From assembly GCF_018614205.1 (NCBI RefSeq), contig NZ_JAGGOS010000008.1, positions 1 to 46,974 on the forward strand: 46,974 bases of DNA, written 5' to 3'. This stretch comes from Streptomyces sp. ISL-36. Lineage in GTDB: Bacteria > Actinomycetota > Actinomycetes > Streptomycetales > Streptomycetaceae. Of the stretch, positions 8,627 through 17,730 are shown piece by piece; positions within the stretch are counted from its first letter, which is position 1; the number at the start of each line of letters is the position of its first letter. Under the pieces are notes generated by a model. It saw only the letters and a program-made list of their open reading frames with translations. It had not been told where the DNA came from and made no database searches. Both the position numbers and the translations under genes were made by a program.

Positions 8627-10369
8627 GTGACCAGTACCGCACCCGAGGCCCTGCAGGGTCAGCGCGCCGTGGAAGAGCCCCCGTCGTGGCAGCAGCGTCT
8701 GCGGCGCTTCGGCTACGCACCCCCCGCCAGGAGCGCCGTGGGGCCCGGGCTGCGGGAGCGTCTCGTACCGCCGTACACCCGGCCGTCGGAGCGGATGTGG
8801 GCGCTGCTCGGGGTCTCCCCCGGGCTCGCCGACCGGATCTGGCGGCTGGCGGCCTGGGGCGGTCCGCTGCTCGTGGCGCTGCTCGCGGGGCTGCTGCGGT
8901 TCTGGAACCTGGACAAGCCGCACGCGGTGATATTCGACGAGACGTACTACGCCAAGGACTCGTGGGCCCTGATCAACCAGGGGTACGAGGGGGCGTGGCC
9001 GAAGGACATCGACAAGACGATCCTGACCGATCCGTCGAGCGTGCTGATCCCGACCGAGCCCGGCTACGTCGTGCATCCGCCGATGGGCAAGTGGGTCATC
9101 GGTCTGGGTGAGAAGATCTTCGACTTCACGCCGTTCGGCTGGCGCTTCATGGTGGCGCTGCTCGGCACGCTGTCGGTGCTGATGCTCTGCCGGATCGGAC
9201 GGCGGCTGTTCCGCTCGACGTTCCTGGGGTGTCTGGCGGGGCTGCTGCTCGCGGTGGACGGTCTGCACTTCGTGATGAGCCGCACGGCGCTGCTCGACCA
9301 GGTGCTGATGTTCTTCGTCCTGGCGTCCTTCGGGTGCCTGATCGTCGACCGGGACCGGGCGCGGCGGCGGCTCGCGGCCGCGCTGCCCGTCGACGAGGAG
9401 GGGGTGCTGCGGCCGGACGCGGCGGTCGCCGAGAACCAGCGGCTGGGGTGGCGGCCGTGGCGGCTGGCGGCCGGGGTGATGCTGGGGCTCGCCTTCGCGA
9501 CGAAGTGGAACGGCCTGTACATCATGGCCGCGTTCGGTCTGATGACGGTGCTGTGGGACGCGGGCGGCCGGCGGACGGCCGGCGCGTTCCGCCCGTACCT
9601 CGCGGTGCTCAGGCGGGACCTCGTCCCGGCGTTCGTCTCGGTGGTCCCGGTCGCGTTGGTCACCTACGTCGCCACGTGGACGGGCTGGATCGCCTCGGAC
9701 AAGGGGTACTTCCGCAACTGGGCGGCCGAACAGGACCGCATCGGCGGCGGCGGCTTCTGGTCGTGGCTGCCGGACTGGCTGCGGAGCCTGTGGCACTACG
9801 AGACCGAGGTCTACGAATTCCACGTCAACCTCACCTCGCACCACACGTACCAGTCGAACCCGTGGAGCTGGATCGTCCTCGGCCGCCCCGTCTCGTACTT
9901 CTACGAGAGCCCGGCCCCGGGCGAGAAGGGCTGCCCGGCGAACGCGACGGAGAAGTGCGCGCAGGAGGTCCTGGCCCTCGGCACGCCGCTGCTGTGGTGG
10001 GCTGCCTGTTTCGCGATCCTCTACATCCTGTGGCGCTGGTTCTTCCGCAGGGACTGGCGGGCCGGCGCCATCGCGTGCGGTATCGCGGCAGGCTGGGTCC
10101 CCTGGTTCCTCTATCAGGAACGCACGATCTTCCTTTTCTACGCGGTGGTTTTCGTGCCGTTCCTGTGTCTCGCGGTGACGATGATGATCGGGGCGATCGT
10201 GGGACCGCCGGGTTCATCGGAAAGACGGCGGACGTTCGGGGCGGTGGGTGCCGGAGTTCTGGTTCTGCTGATCGTCTGGAATTTCATCTACTTCTGGCCG
10301 ATCTATACCGGGCAGGCGATTCCGATGGATTCCTGGCGCAGCCGGATGTGGCTCGACACCTGGGTCTAG
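8627..10369 (+). CDS. pmt: Dolichyl-phosphate-mannose-type protein O-mannosyltransferase
   Basis: 580 residues, GT39/PMT family integral membrane enzyme. It transfers mannose from polyprenyl-phosphate-mannose to Ser/Thr of exported proteins on the outer face of the membrane. After an N-terminal cytoplasmic stretch, the first helix (LLVALLAGLLRFWNL) leads into the catalytic loop with the Asp-Glu pair in VIFDETYYAKDSW. VHPPMGKW follows, then many hydrophobic helices (VMLGLAFATKWNGLY, FVSVVPVALVTYVATW, LLIVWNFIYFWPIYTG) and a C-terminal PMT region. In S. coelicolor the orthologue (SCO3154, from memory) is needed for phage phiC31 infection and affects antibiotic sensitivity. GTG 8627 is fixed by the leaderless promoter. 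Confidence 0.92.
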   Translation: MTSTAPEALQGQRAVEEPPSWQQRLRRFGYAPPARSAVGPGLRERLVPPYTRPSERMWALLGVSPGLADRIWRLAAWGGPLLVALLAGLLRFWNLDKPHAVIFDETYYAKDSWALINQGYEGAWPKDIDKTILTDPSSVLIPTEPGYVVHPPMGKWVIGLGEKIFDFTPFGWRFMVALLGTLSVLMLCRIGRRLFRSTFLGCLAGLLLAVDGLHFVMSRTALLDQVLMFFVLASFGCLIVDRDRARRRLAAALPVDEEGVLRPDAAVAENQRLGWRPWRLAAGVMLGLAFATKWNGLYIMAAFGLMTVLWDAGGRRTAGAFRPYLAVLRRDLVPAFVSVVPVALVTYVATWTGWIASDKGYFRNWAAEQDRIGGGGFWSWLPDWLRSLWHYETEVYEFHVNLTSHHTYQSNPWSWIVLGRPVSYFYESPAPGEKGCPANATEKCAQEVLALGTPLLWWAACFAILYILWRWFFRRDWRAGAIACGIAAGWVPWFLYQERTIFLFYAVVFVPFLCLAVTMMIGAIVGPPGSSERRRTFGAVGAGVLVLLIVWNFIYFWPIYTGQAIPMDSWRSRMWLDTWV

Positions 10370-10465
10370 CGGAGTGAGGAGCGGGAAGAGGGCGCGGCGG
10401 CGTTCACCGTGGCGACGCCTCGACATGGGGAACTCGGTGGCGGACTCGGGTCGCCGGGGACCACC

Positions 10466-11032
10466 ATGCGACGCATGAGTGATCAACCCGCGCGATGGAC
10501 CCAGGCGACCGTCTACCCCGACATGTGGGCCGATCCTGCCGACGACCTCCGCAACAACGAGGACAGTCCGGACGGCGAGCTCGCGACCCTGCTGGATTTC
10601 CTGAAGAACTACCGCATCACCCTGCGGATGAAGTGCGAGGGCCTGGATCCGGAGCAACTGGCCCGGCGGTCGGTTCCGCCGTCGACGATGTCGCTGCTCG
10701 GCCTGGTCCGGCACCTCGCCGAGGTGGAGCGCGACTGGCGCAACTGGATCACCGAGGGCGACCCGCTGCCGAAGCTGTACGGCGTGAAGGACGCGGACTT
10801 CCACGGAGCTGTCGCCGAACAGGCGGTGGTCGACGCCGCGTACGCCGATCTGGAACGCGAACAGGCCGCGACCGACGCCGCACTGGCCGGGCACCCGAAC
10901 CTGGGCGCACGGGTCGGGAAGGACAAGGTCGCCATCCGGGAGCTGATGGTGCACAGGATCGACGAGTACGCCCGCCACTGCGGACACGCCGACCTGCTGC
11001 GGGAGTGCGTCGACGGAAGAGTGGGCCAGTGA
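10466..11032 (+). CDS. DinB-like (DUF664) four-helix protein
   Basis: 188 residues from ATG 10466 (GGGGA 5 nt upstream); ATG 10475 (MSDQPARW) is an equally plausible start. DinB/DUF664 fold: four-helix bundle with a metal-binding His triad, represented by RHLAEVERDW and HRIDEYARHCGH. Many family members are thiol-dependent transferases that use mycothiol in actinobacteria, but the substrate here is unknown. It is 96 nt after the mannosyltransferase gene and 111 nt before the PBP gene. Confidence 0.82.
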   Translation: MRRMSDQPARWTQATVYPDMWADPADDLRNNEDSPDGELATLLDFLKNYRITLRMKCEGLDPEQLARRSVPPSTMSLLGLVRHLAEVERDWRNWITEGDPLPKLYGVKDADFHGAVAEQAVVDAAYADLEREQAATDAALAGHPNLGARVGKDKVAIRELMVHRIDEYARHCGHADLLRECVDGRVGQ

Positions 11033-11105
11033 CGGGAGAAGCGACCGGCCCCTGCCGAGGGGTCGCGGTCCGGTAACAAGCGTCTTGGCTGTCACACCTG
11101 TCACC

Positions 11106-11111
11106 TAGGCT
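11106..11111 (+). promoter_or_regulatory. Possible -10 box for the PBP gene
   Basis: TAGGCT, with TTGGCT at 11085-11090 as a candidate -35 (15-nt spacer, rather short). It gives a leader of about 25 nt containing GGGGAGGGGAG before ATG 11144. Confidence 0.35.
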
Positions 11112-11143
11112 GCCGTCATCGCCTGGGGAGGGGAGACGCAGTC

Positions 11144-12784
11144 ATGCGTAGTGGGGCCAAGGTCGCGATCGTCGGGGGCGTTTTCGTCGTCGTCGCGAGT
11201 GGAGTGGGGTACGGGGGCTACAACCTCTGGAACGGGGTCAACGGAGGCTCGGGCGTGGGCTCCCGGTCGGGGGCCGAGGAGAAGCGGTCCGGGCCCCTCA
11301 CCGAGGACGAGGTGACCGGTACGGCCAAGGAGTTCCTGGCCGCCTGGGCCGCCGGGGAGTCGGACCGGGCCGCCCAGTTGACCAACAACCCCGTCGAGGC
11401 CGGGCCCGCCGTGCTCGACCACCGCGAGGGCGCGATGGTCTCCAAGGCCGTCATCACCCCCGGCACGGCGGTCGGCTCGAAGGTGCCGTTCACGGTCAGC
11501 GCCACCGTGACGTACGAGGGGCGGTCCAAGCCCTGGACGTACACCTCGGAGCTGAGCGTGGTGCGCGGGCTGACCACCGGCCGGCCGCTGGTCGACTGGA
11601 GCCCGGCCGTCATCCACCCGAAACTGACCAAGGGCGCCACCCTGCGGACCGGCACGGCGAAGACCGCCGGGATCAAGGCCTTCGACCACAAGGGCGTCGA
11701 GCTGACGAAGGAGACGTACCCCTCGCTCGGCCCGATCCTGGACCAGCTGCGCCAGAAGTACGGCGAGAGCGCCGGCGGACAGCCCGGCATCGAGACCTGG
11801 ATCGAGAGCGGCAGCGAGACCGTCCCGAACACCACCCTCGTGACCCTCGCCGAGGGCAGGCCGGGCCGGCTGGAGACGACCATCGACGCCGAGGTGCAGG
11901 CGGCGGCCGAGCGGGCGGTGAAGCGGTACGACGGAGCCTCGGTGGTCGCGATCAAGCCGAGCACCGGGGAGATACGGGCCGTCGCCAACAACCGTAAGGA
12001 CGGCTTCAACGCGGCCCTGGAGGGGCGGCAGGCACCGGGCTCCACGATGAAGATCGTCACCGCCGCGATGATGCTCGATCAGGGGCTCGTCGACGGCCCG
12101 TCCAGCAAGGTCGAGTGCCCGTCGACCGTCGATTGGGACGGACGGACGTTCCACAACCTCAAGGACTTCTCCCTCCCTTCCGGCACCACGCTCCGACGGG
12201 CCTTCGCCCGCTCGTGCAACACCACCTTCATCAAGCCGGTCAAGCCGCTCGGCGACAAGGCCGGCACGGCGCTCGGTGACACGGCCCGCAAGTACTTCGG
12301 CATCGGCCTGGAGTGGAAGACCGGAGTGGTGTCGCAGGACGGGTCCGTTCCGCCGTCGACCAGTATCGAGACCGCCGCCTCGTACATCGGCCAGGGCAAG
12401 ATCACCATGAACGCCCTCACCATCGCCTCCATCACCGCGACCGCGAAGAACGGTTCCTTCAAGCAGCCGATCATCGTGGCGACGGACCTGGACGACCGGG
12501 AGACGGCCAAGGCCGAGCGGCTGCCCGGATCCATCGGGGAGGCGCTGCGCGAGATGATGCGCGCGACCGCCCGCGGCGAAGGCACGGGCGCCGCGGCGAT
12601 GGCCTCCGTGGGAGGGGACAAGGGCGCCAAGACCGGGTCCGCCGAGGTCGACGAGGCCGCCTCCTCCAACAGTTGGTTCGCCGGATTCGCCGACGACCTC
12701 GCGGCCGCCGCCGCCGTCGAGTCCGGCGGGCACGGCGCGGACGCCGCCGGACCGGTCGTGGCGAGCGTGCTCAAGGCCCGGTAA
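11144..12784 (+). CDS. Penicillin-binding protein (class B-like transpeptidase with NTF2-like N-terminal domain)
   Basis: 546 residues. Short cytoplasmic start, membrane anchor (VAIVGGVFVVVASGVGYGGY, about 7-26), Gly/Ser linker, NTF2-like MecA-type N-terminal domain (about 50-165), then a transpeptidase domain (about 235-540) that cross-links peptidoglycan outside the membrane. All three active-site motifs are visible: STMK with Ser300, SCN from Ser357, and KTG from Lys496. The start has a strong GGGGAGGGGAG site. Elongation or sporulation PBPs of this form are numerous in Streptomyces. The nearby SsgA-like gene makes a septation or spore-wall role plausible, but this is not shown. Confidence 0.93.
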   Translation: MRSGAKVAIVGGVFVVVASGVGYGGYNLWNGVNGGSGVGSRSGAEEKRSGPLTEDEVTGTAKEFLAAWAAGESDRAAQLTNNPVEAGPAVLDHREGAMVSKAVITPGTAVGSKVPFTVSATVTYEGRSKPWTYTSELSVVRGLTTGRPLVDWSPAVIHPKLTKGATLRTGTAKTAGIKAFDHKGVELTKETYPSLGPILDQLRQKYGESAGGQPGIETWIESGSETVPNTTLVTLAEGRPGRLETTIDAEVQAAAERAVKRYDGASVVAIKPSTGEIRAVANNRKDGFNAALEGRQAPGSTMKIVTAAMMLDQGLVDGPSSKVECPSTVDWDGRTFHNLKDFSLPSGTTLRRAFARSCNTTFIKPVKPLGDKAGTALGDTARKYFGIGLEWKTGVVSQDGSVPPSTSIETAASYIGQGKITMNALTIASITATAKNGSFKQPIIVATDLDDRETAKAERLPGSIGEALREMMRATARGEGTGAAAMASVGGDKGAKTGSAEVDEAASSNSWFAGFADDLAAAAAVESGGHGADAAGPVVASVLKAR

Positions 12785-12813
12785 CGCGCTCGCGTGGCCC
12801 GTACACATACCGC

Positions 12814-12819
12814 TAGCGT
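12814..12819 (+). promoter_or_regulatory. Leaderless -10 box of the YbaK-like gene
   Basis: TAGCGT, 7 nt (GCGGGCC), then ATG 12827. No Shine-Dalgarno is visible. Confidence 0.55.
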
Positions 12820-12826
12820 GCGGGCC

Positions 12827-13309
12827 ATGACCGAATCTCTCGCGCATCCCCAGTTCGCAGCGGCCCTGAAGGAGTTGGGCCTGGACGTCGAGATCCGACG
12901 CTTCCCGGACGAGACCCGCACCGCCGCCCAGGCCGCCGAGGCCATCGGCTGCGAGGTCTCCGAGATCGTCAAGTCGCTGATCTTCGCGGCGGACGGGGTG
13001 CCGGTCCTCGTCCTGATGGACGGCTCCTCGCGGGTCGACGTGGAGCGGGTGCGCGCGGAGCTCGGCGCCGAGGCCGTGACGCGGGCCGACGCGCGGATCG
13101 TACGGGAGACCACGGGGTACGCGATCGGGGGCGTCCCGCCCTTCGGGCACCGCACCAGGACCCGGGTCCTGGCCGACCGCGGGCTGCTCGACCACGACGT
13201 GGTGTGGGCGGCGGCCGGAAACCCCCACACGGTGTTCGCCCTCGACCCGAAGCAGCTGATCGCCCACGCGGGCGGCGCCCTCGTGGACGTACGCGAGCGG
13301 ACGAGGTGA
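12827..13309 (+). CDS. YbaK/EbsC-family aminoacyl-tRNA deacylase
   Basis: 160 residues, one YbaK/ProX-type domain. Family members hydrolyse mischarged tRNAs such as Cys-tRNA(Pro) or Ala-tRNA(Pro) in trans. Motifs seen: AAEAIGCEVSEIVKSLIF with the conserved Lys, LVLMDGSSRVDV, GYAIGGVPPFGH (substrate-pocket Gly-rich segment) and VWAAAGNPHTVFAL. The ATG 12827 start is supported by the leaderless promoter; an upstream in-frame ATG at 12794 would lie before that -10 box. Its stop overlaps the start of the EamA gene (GTGA), so the two are coupled. The exact tRNA substrate cannot be told from sequence. Confidence 0.9.
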   Translation: MTESLAHPQFAAALKELGLDVEIRRFPDETRTAAQAAEAIGCEVSEIVKSLIFAADGVPVLVLMDGSSRVDVERVRAELGAEAVTRADARIVRETTGYAIGGVPPFGHRTRTRVLADRGLLDHDVVWAAAGNPHTVFALDPKQLIAHAGGALVDVRERTR

Positions 13310-14157
13310 CGCCGCTGGTCGCGGCGGCGGTGCTGATCGCCGCCGTGACGCACGCGAGTTGGAACGCGATCGCCCACACGATCCGCGACCAGCTCCTCTC
13401 CTTCACGCTGATCTCCGGCGGCGGGGCGACGATCGGCACGGCGCTCGCCTTCTTCGTACCGGTGCCGGCGGCCGGGGCGTGGCCGTACCTCATCGCCTCC
13501 GCCGTGCTGCACATCGGCTACTACGCCCTGCTCATGCGGTCGTTCACGCTCGGCGACTTCGGCCAGATGTACCCGATCGCGCGCGGTACGGCCCCGCTGG
13601 CGGTGACCGTCCTCGCCGCCGTCTTCGTCGACGAGATCCCCGACGGCTGGCAGCTCACCGGCGTCGCGTTCGCCTGCGCGGGCCTGACGGGCCTGGCCCT
13701 CTGGGGCATCCGCGGCTCCGGGCGCCGCCCGGACTGGCCGGCCCTGCTGGCGGCCGGCGCGACGGGTCTGGCCATCGCGGGCTACACGGTCGTCGACGGC
13801 GTCGGGGTGCGCGCCTCGGGCACCGCGCTCGGCTACATCGCCTGGCTGATGATCCTGGAGGGCCTGGCGATCCCGGCGTACGCCCTCTGGCGCCGACGGA
13901 CCGCCCTCCTCACCCAGCTCCGCCCCCACGCCACCCGCGGCCTCCTCGGCGCCGCCCTCTCGGTCGCCGCCTACGCCCTGGTCCTCTGGGCCCAGACCAA
14001 GGCCCCCCTCGCCCCGATCGCGGCGCTCCGCGAGTCCTCGATCATCGTCGGCGCGGCCATCGGCGCCCTCTTCCTCAAGGAGCGCTTCGGGGGGCCGCGG
14101 GTGGTGGCGGCGGGACTGATGGTGGTGGGCATCGGCCTGATGCTGCACACGTCCTGA
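13306..14157 (+). CDS. EamA/DMT-superfamily membrane transporter
   Basis: 283 residues. Ten predicted membrane helices in two EamA repeats (about 1-140 and 145-283). Characteristic pieces are VTHASWNAIAH in the first helix, YYALLMRSFTLGDFGQMYPIARGTAPL in the first repeat, and YALVLWAQTKAPLAPIAALRESSIIVGAAIGALFLKE in the second. The family exports or exchanges amino acids, metabolites or drugs; the substrate is unknown. The GTG start overlaps the stop of the YbaK-like gene by 4 nt. Confidence 0.9.
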   Translation: MTPLVAAAVLIAAVTHASWNAIAHTIRDQLLSFTLISGGGATIGTALAFFVPVPAAGAWPYLIASAVLHIGYYALLMRSFTLGDFGQMYPIARGTAPLAVTVLAAVFVDEIPDGWQLTGVAFACAGLTGLALWGIRGSGRRPDWPALLAAGATGLAIAGYTVVDGVGVRASGTALGYIAWLMILEGLAIPAYALWRRRTALLTQLRPHATRGLLGAALSVAAYALVLWAQTKAPLAPIAALRESSIIVGAAIGALFLKERFGGPRVVAAGLMVVGIGLMLHTS

Positions 14158-14228
14158 GCGGTCCGGAAGAAGACCTGCACAACGGCCGTGATCCGCTTGG
14201 AGTGCCGGACATCCGTCGCCCCGAGCCC

Positions 14229-14234
14229 TACGAT
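14229..14234 (+). promoter_or_regulatory. Probable -10 box of the YdcF-like gene
   Basis: TACGAT places the transcript start near 14241, downstream of an in-frame GTG at 14188. It therefore supports GTG 14269 as the real start, with a leader of roughly 27 nt. Confidence 0.4.
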
Positions 14235-14268
14235 TTCAAGGTCCCCGACACCGCACCTGAGACAACCG

Positions 14269-14922
14269 GTGATCTCCGCTCAGGCCTGGGCCGATGCTCA
14301 ACTGCTGTGGGACTTCCAGCGGATGCATCACACGCCGCGTCCCTGCTCGGTGGGGATCGGGCTCGGGAGCCACGACCTCGGGGTGGCCGACGTGACCGTC
14401 GGTCTGTACCGCCGTGGCATGGTGCCGCTCATGGTCTTCACGGGCGCCACCAGTCGCACGACGCGTGACCGGATGCCCCGAGGCGAGGCGGAGCACTACC
14501 GGGAGCGGGCGCTGGAGCTGGGGGTGCCCGGCGCGGTCGTGCTCGTGGAGCCCAGGGCCCGCAACACGGGCGAGAACATCCGTTTCTCGCGGGACCTGCT
14601 CGCGGAGCGGGGCGTCGGCGTCTCGTCGGTCCTGCTGGTCAGCAAGCCGTACGAGGAGCGCAGGGCCTACGCGACCGCCCGCAAGCTCTGGCCGGAGGTC
14701 GAGGTCGTCAGCGCGTCCTCCTCGATGACGCTCGCGGAGTACACGGACTCGATCCGGGACGCCCGCCTCGTCCTCGACATGCTCGTCGGGGCCCACCAGC
14801 GCCTGCTGATCTATCCGGCGCGGGGGTTCATGATCGAGCAGGACATTCCCGAGGCGGTCGGCCGGGCCTACGGCCGGCTCAGGGACCAGGGGTTCACGAG
14901 CCGACTGATCCGGGAGGGTTGA
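14269..14922 (+). CDS. YdcF-like DUF218-family protein
   Basis: 217 residues from GTG 14269 (VISAQAWADAQLLWDFQRMHH), which fits the usual beginning of this family in Streptomyces. The DUF218 core has GLGSHDLGVAD, FTGATSRTT, RGEAEHYRERALELGVP, EPRARNTGENIRFSRDLL and a polar SKPYEERRAYATA segment. E. coli YdcF binds S-adenosylmethionine and other members act on envelope glycans, but no activity is established for soluble versions like this one. No signal peptide or membrane helix is visible. It converges on the serine hydrolase gene, with 7 nt between stops. Confidence 0.85.
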   Translation: MISAQAWADAQLLWDFQRMHHTPRPCSVGIGLGSHDLGVADVTVGLYRRGMVPLMVFTGATSRTTRDRMPRGEAEHYRERALELGVPGAVVLVEPRARNTGENIRFSRDLLAERGVGVSSVLLVSKPYEERRAYATARKLWPEVEVVSASSSMTLAEYTDSIRDARLVLDMLVGAHQRLLIYPARGFMIEQDIPEAVGRAYGRLRDQGFTSRLIREG

Positions 14923-14929
14923 CGGGGTC

Positions 14930-16105
14930 TCAGGCGGTCCCGTCCAGTGCGGTGCGGACCGACCTGACCAGTGCCTGGGCGCGGGGGTCGGCCGTCACCG
15001 TCTTGCGCATGCCGTTCGTGACGTATCCGAAGGCGATCCCCGACTCCGGGTCCGCGAAGCCCAGTGAGCCGCCGCGGCCGGGGTGGCCGAAGGAACCGGG
15101 GCTCAGGAGCGGGGACGCGGGGCCGTGGAGCATGTGGCCGAGGCCGAAGCGGGTGCCGACCATCAGGACCCGGTCCGGGCCCGCGGACTCCTCGGTGCGG
15201 GCGAGGGTCAGGGTCGCCGGGGCGAAGAGCCGTATGCCGCCGTCGACGGGGCCGAGGGTCGAGGCGTAGAAGCGGGCGAGGGCGCGGGCGGTGGAGACAC
15301 CGGCGGAACCGGGCAGTTCGGCGGCCCGGTAGACGGGGTCGTTCTCGTCGGGCTTGGGATCGATCGCCCCGAAGGCGCGCCGGGTCAGCGACGCGGGGTC
15401 GCGGTAGGCCTCGGTGACCGAGCGCTTCGGGCGCAGCTTCAGGGCGCCGCTGCCGGGCGGTTCGATCTCCTCGACGGGGCCGAGGCGGCCGACCCGGCGG
15501 GCCTCCTCCGACGGCAGCCCGATCCACAGGTCGAGGCCGAGGGGGCGGGCGATCTCCTCGGCGACCCAGCGGCCGATGGTGCGGCCGGTGACCCGGTGGA
15601 CCAGTCCGCTGAGGAGCCAGCTGAAGGTGTGGGCGTGGTAGCCGTGTGCGGTGCCGGGCTCCCAGACGGGCGCCTGGGCGGCGATCGCGTCGAGCGCGGT
15701 CTCCAGGTCGACGGCCTCGGCGAGGGTCAGCGGCCGGTCGAGGACCGGTACCCCGGCCCGGTGCGCGAGCAGCTGCCGTACGGTCACCCGATCCTTGCCC
15801 GCCGCCTTGAACTCCGGCCAGTACGTGCCGACCGGGGCGTCCAGGTCGAGCTGGCCGCGCTGGTGCAGCAGCAGGGGTACGGCGGCGGCGACGCCCTTGG
15901 TGGCCGAGCGGACCACCTGCGCGGTGTCCACCGCCCAGGGGGCCTCCCCGTCGACGTCCTTCGTACCGGCCCACAGGTCCACGACCTTGACGCCGTCGCG
16001 GTAGACGGCGACGGCCGCGCCCCGCTCGCCCCGCTGTTCGAAGTTGCGCAGGAACGCGTCCCTGACCGGCTCGAATCCCGCCGCCACCGTGCCCCGGACG
16101 TCCAC
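14930..16105 (-). CDS. Serine hydrolase of the beta-lactamase/class C (esterase) family
   Basis: 391 residues. Active-site signature SATKG (SxxK, near residue 70) with a Tyr-x-His motif (GYHAHTFSW, near 155) in the position of the class C Tyr-x-Asn, and a late HPGRGGSLGFADP segment equivalent to the HxG/KTG strand. These features match EstB-like carboxylesterases and D-aminopeptidase-type hydrolases more than true beta-lactamases. No signal peptide is seen, so it is probably cytoplasmic. Start: GTG 16105 has AAGGAG 8 nt upstream; GTG 16114 and ATGs further upstream are possible but worse placed. Confidence 0.87.
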   Translation of the reverse strand: MDVRGTVAAGFEPVRDAFLRNFEQRGERGAAVAVYRDGVKVVDLWAGTKDVDGEAPWAVDTAQVVRSATKGVAAAVPLLLHQRGQLDLDAPVGTYWPEFKAAGKDRVTVRQLLAHRAGVPVLDRPLTLAEAVDLETALDAIAAQAPVWEPGTAHGYHAHTFSWLLSGLVHRVTGRTIGRWVAEEIARPLGLDLWIGLPSEEARRVGRLGPVEEIEPPGSGALKLRPKRSVTEAYRDPASLTRRAFGAIDPKPDENDPVYRAAELPGSAGVSTARALARFYASTLGPVDGGIRLFAPATLTLARTEESAGPDRVLMVGTRFGLGHMLHGPASPLLSPGSFGHPGRGGSLGFADPESGIAFGYVTNGMRKTVTADPRAQALVRSVRTALDGTA

Positions 16106-16206
16106 GTCCCACACTCCTTCTCGCTCGCTGCTCCCGACCCCCATGGTGCAACGTGGGTGGTGAGGCACCGATTCCGGGTGGGGTCCGGTGACGGGTCGGG
16201 CGCCGG

Positions 16207-16967
<761 letters not shown>

Positions 16968-16971
<4 letters not shown>

Positions 16972-17729
16972 AGGGTCCATCCCAACAGGCAGATCAGCAG
17001 GGCGGTGGCGGGCAGGGAGGCGGCCAGGAGCCACTGGGGCCGGGTGGCGGTCACCTCGTCGATGACCGGCATGGACCCCGTGTAGCCCCGGCTGACCATC
17101 GCCAGGTGGACGCGTTCACCGCGCTCGTACGAGCGGATGAAGAGCGCTCCCGCCGACTTGGCGAGGACGCCCCAGTGGCGGACGCCCTTCGCCTCGAAGC
17201 CGCGCGAGCGGCGGGCGACGGACATCCGGCGCATCTCGTCGGTGATCAGATCGCCGTACCGGATCATGAAGGAGGCGATCTGGACGAGGAGCGGCGGCAG
17301 CTTGAGCCGCTGGAGGCCGAGGAGCAGGGCCCGCAGTTCGGTGGTGGCGGCGAGCAGCACGGAGGCGGCGACGCCGAGGGTGCCCTTGGCGAGGACGTTC
17401 CAGGCGCCCCACAGGCCGGGAACGGAGAGCGAGATGCCGAGCACCTCGGTCTGTTCGCCCGGGACGACGAAGGGCATGAGGAACGCGAAGGCGACGAAGG
17501 GGACCTCGATCACGAGGCGTCGCAGCACGAAACCGGCGGGGAGGCGGGCCTGCGCGGCCACGACACCGAGGAGGACGGCGTAGAGCGCGAAGGCCCAGAC
17601 GGCCTCGCGGGGTGTGGAGACCACGACGACCACGAAGCCGAGGACGGCGGCGAGCTTGGTGTGCGGGGGCAGCGCGTGGACCGGCGAGTCCCCCCGTCTG
17701 TACAGCTGATGGGCGTGGCCCGCACCCAT
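16968..17729 (-). CDS. cbiQ: ECF metal transporter transmembrane subunit CbiQ/NikQ
   Basis: 253 residues. T-component that couples the ATPase to the substrate-binding subunit. N-terminal LYRRGDSPVHALPPHTKLAAVLGFV is typical. Hydrophobic helices follow (about 26-75, 90-140), with a late cytoplasmic coupling region containing ARRSRGF and MVSRGY, the two short Ala/Ser-Arg-Gly motifs that contact the ATPase. It starts 1 nt after the cbiMN stop and overlaps cbiO by 4 nt, so the operon is tightly coupled. Confidence 0.93.
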
Positions 17730-17730
17730 G

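Noticed and set aside
7667..9844. Very long open frame (about 725 codons) on the minus strand opposite rsmI and pmt
   Set aside because: It is Arg/Pro/Gly/Gln-rich, lies antisense to a clear membrane enzyme, and comes from the GC-skewed third positions of the real genes.
11105..13267. 720-codon minus-strand frame opposite the PBP and YbaK-like genes
   Set aside because: Antisense to two genes with intact active-site motifs; typical high-GC shadow.
14188..14268. Upstream GTG as start of the YdcF-like gene
   Set aside because: The extra residues are not family-like, and a -10 box (14229-14234) lies inside that stretch.
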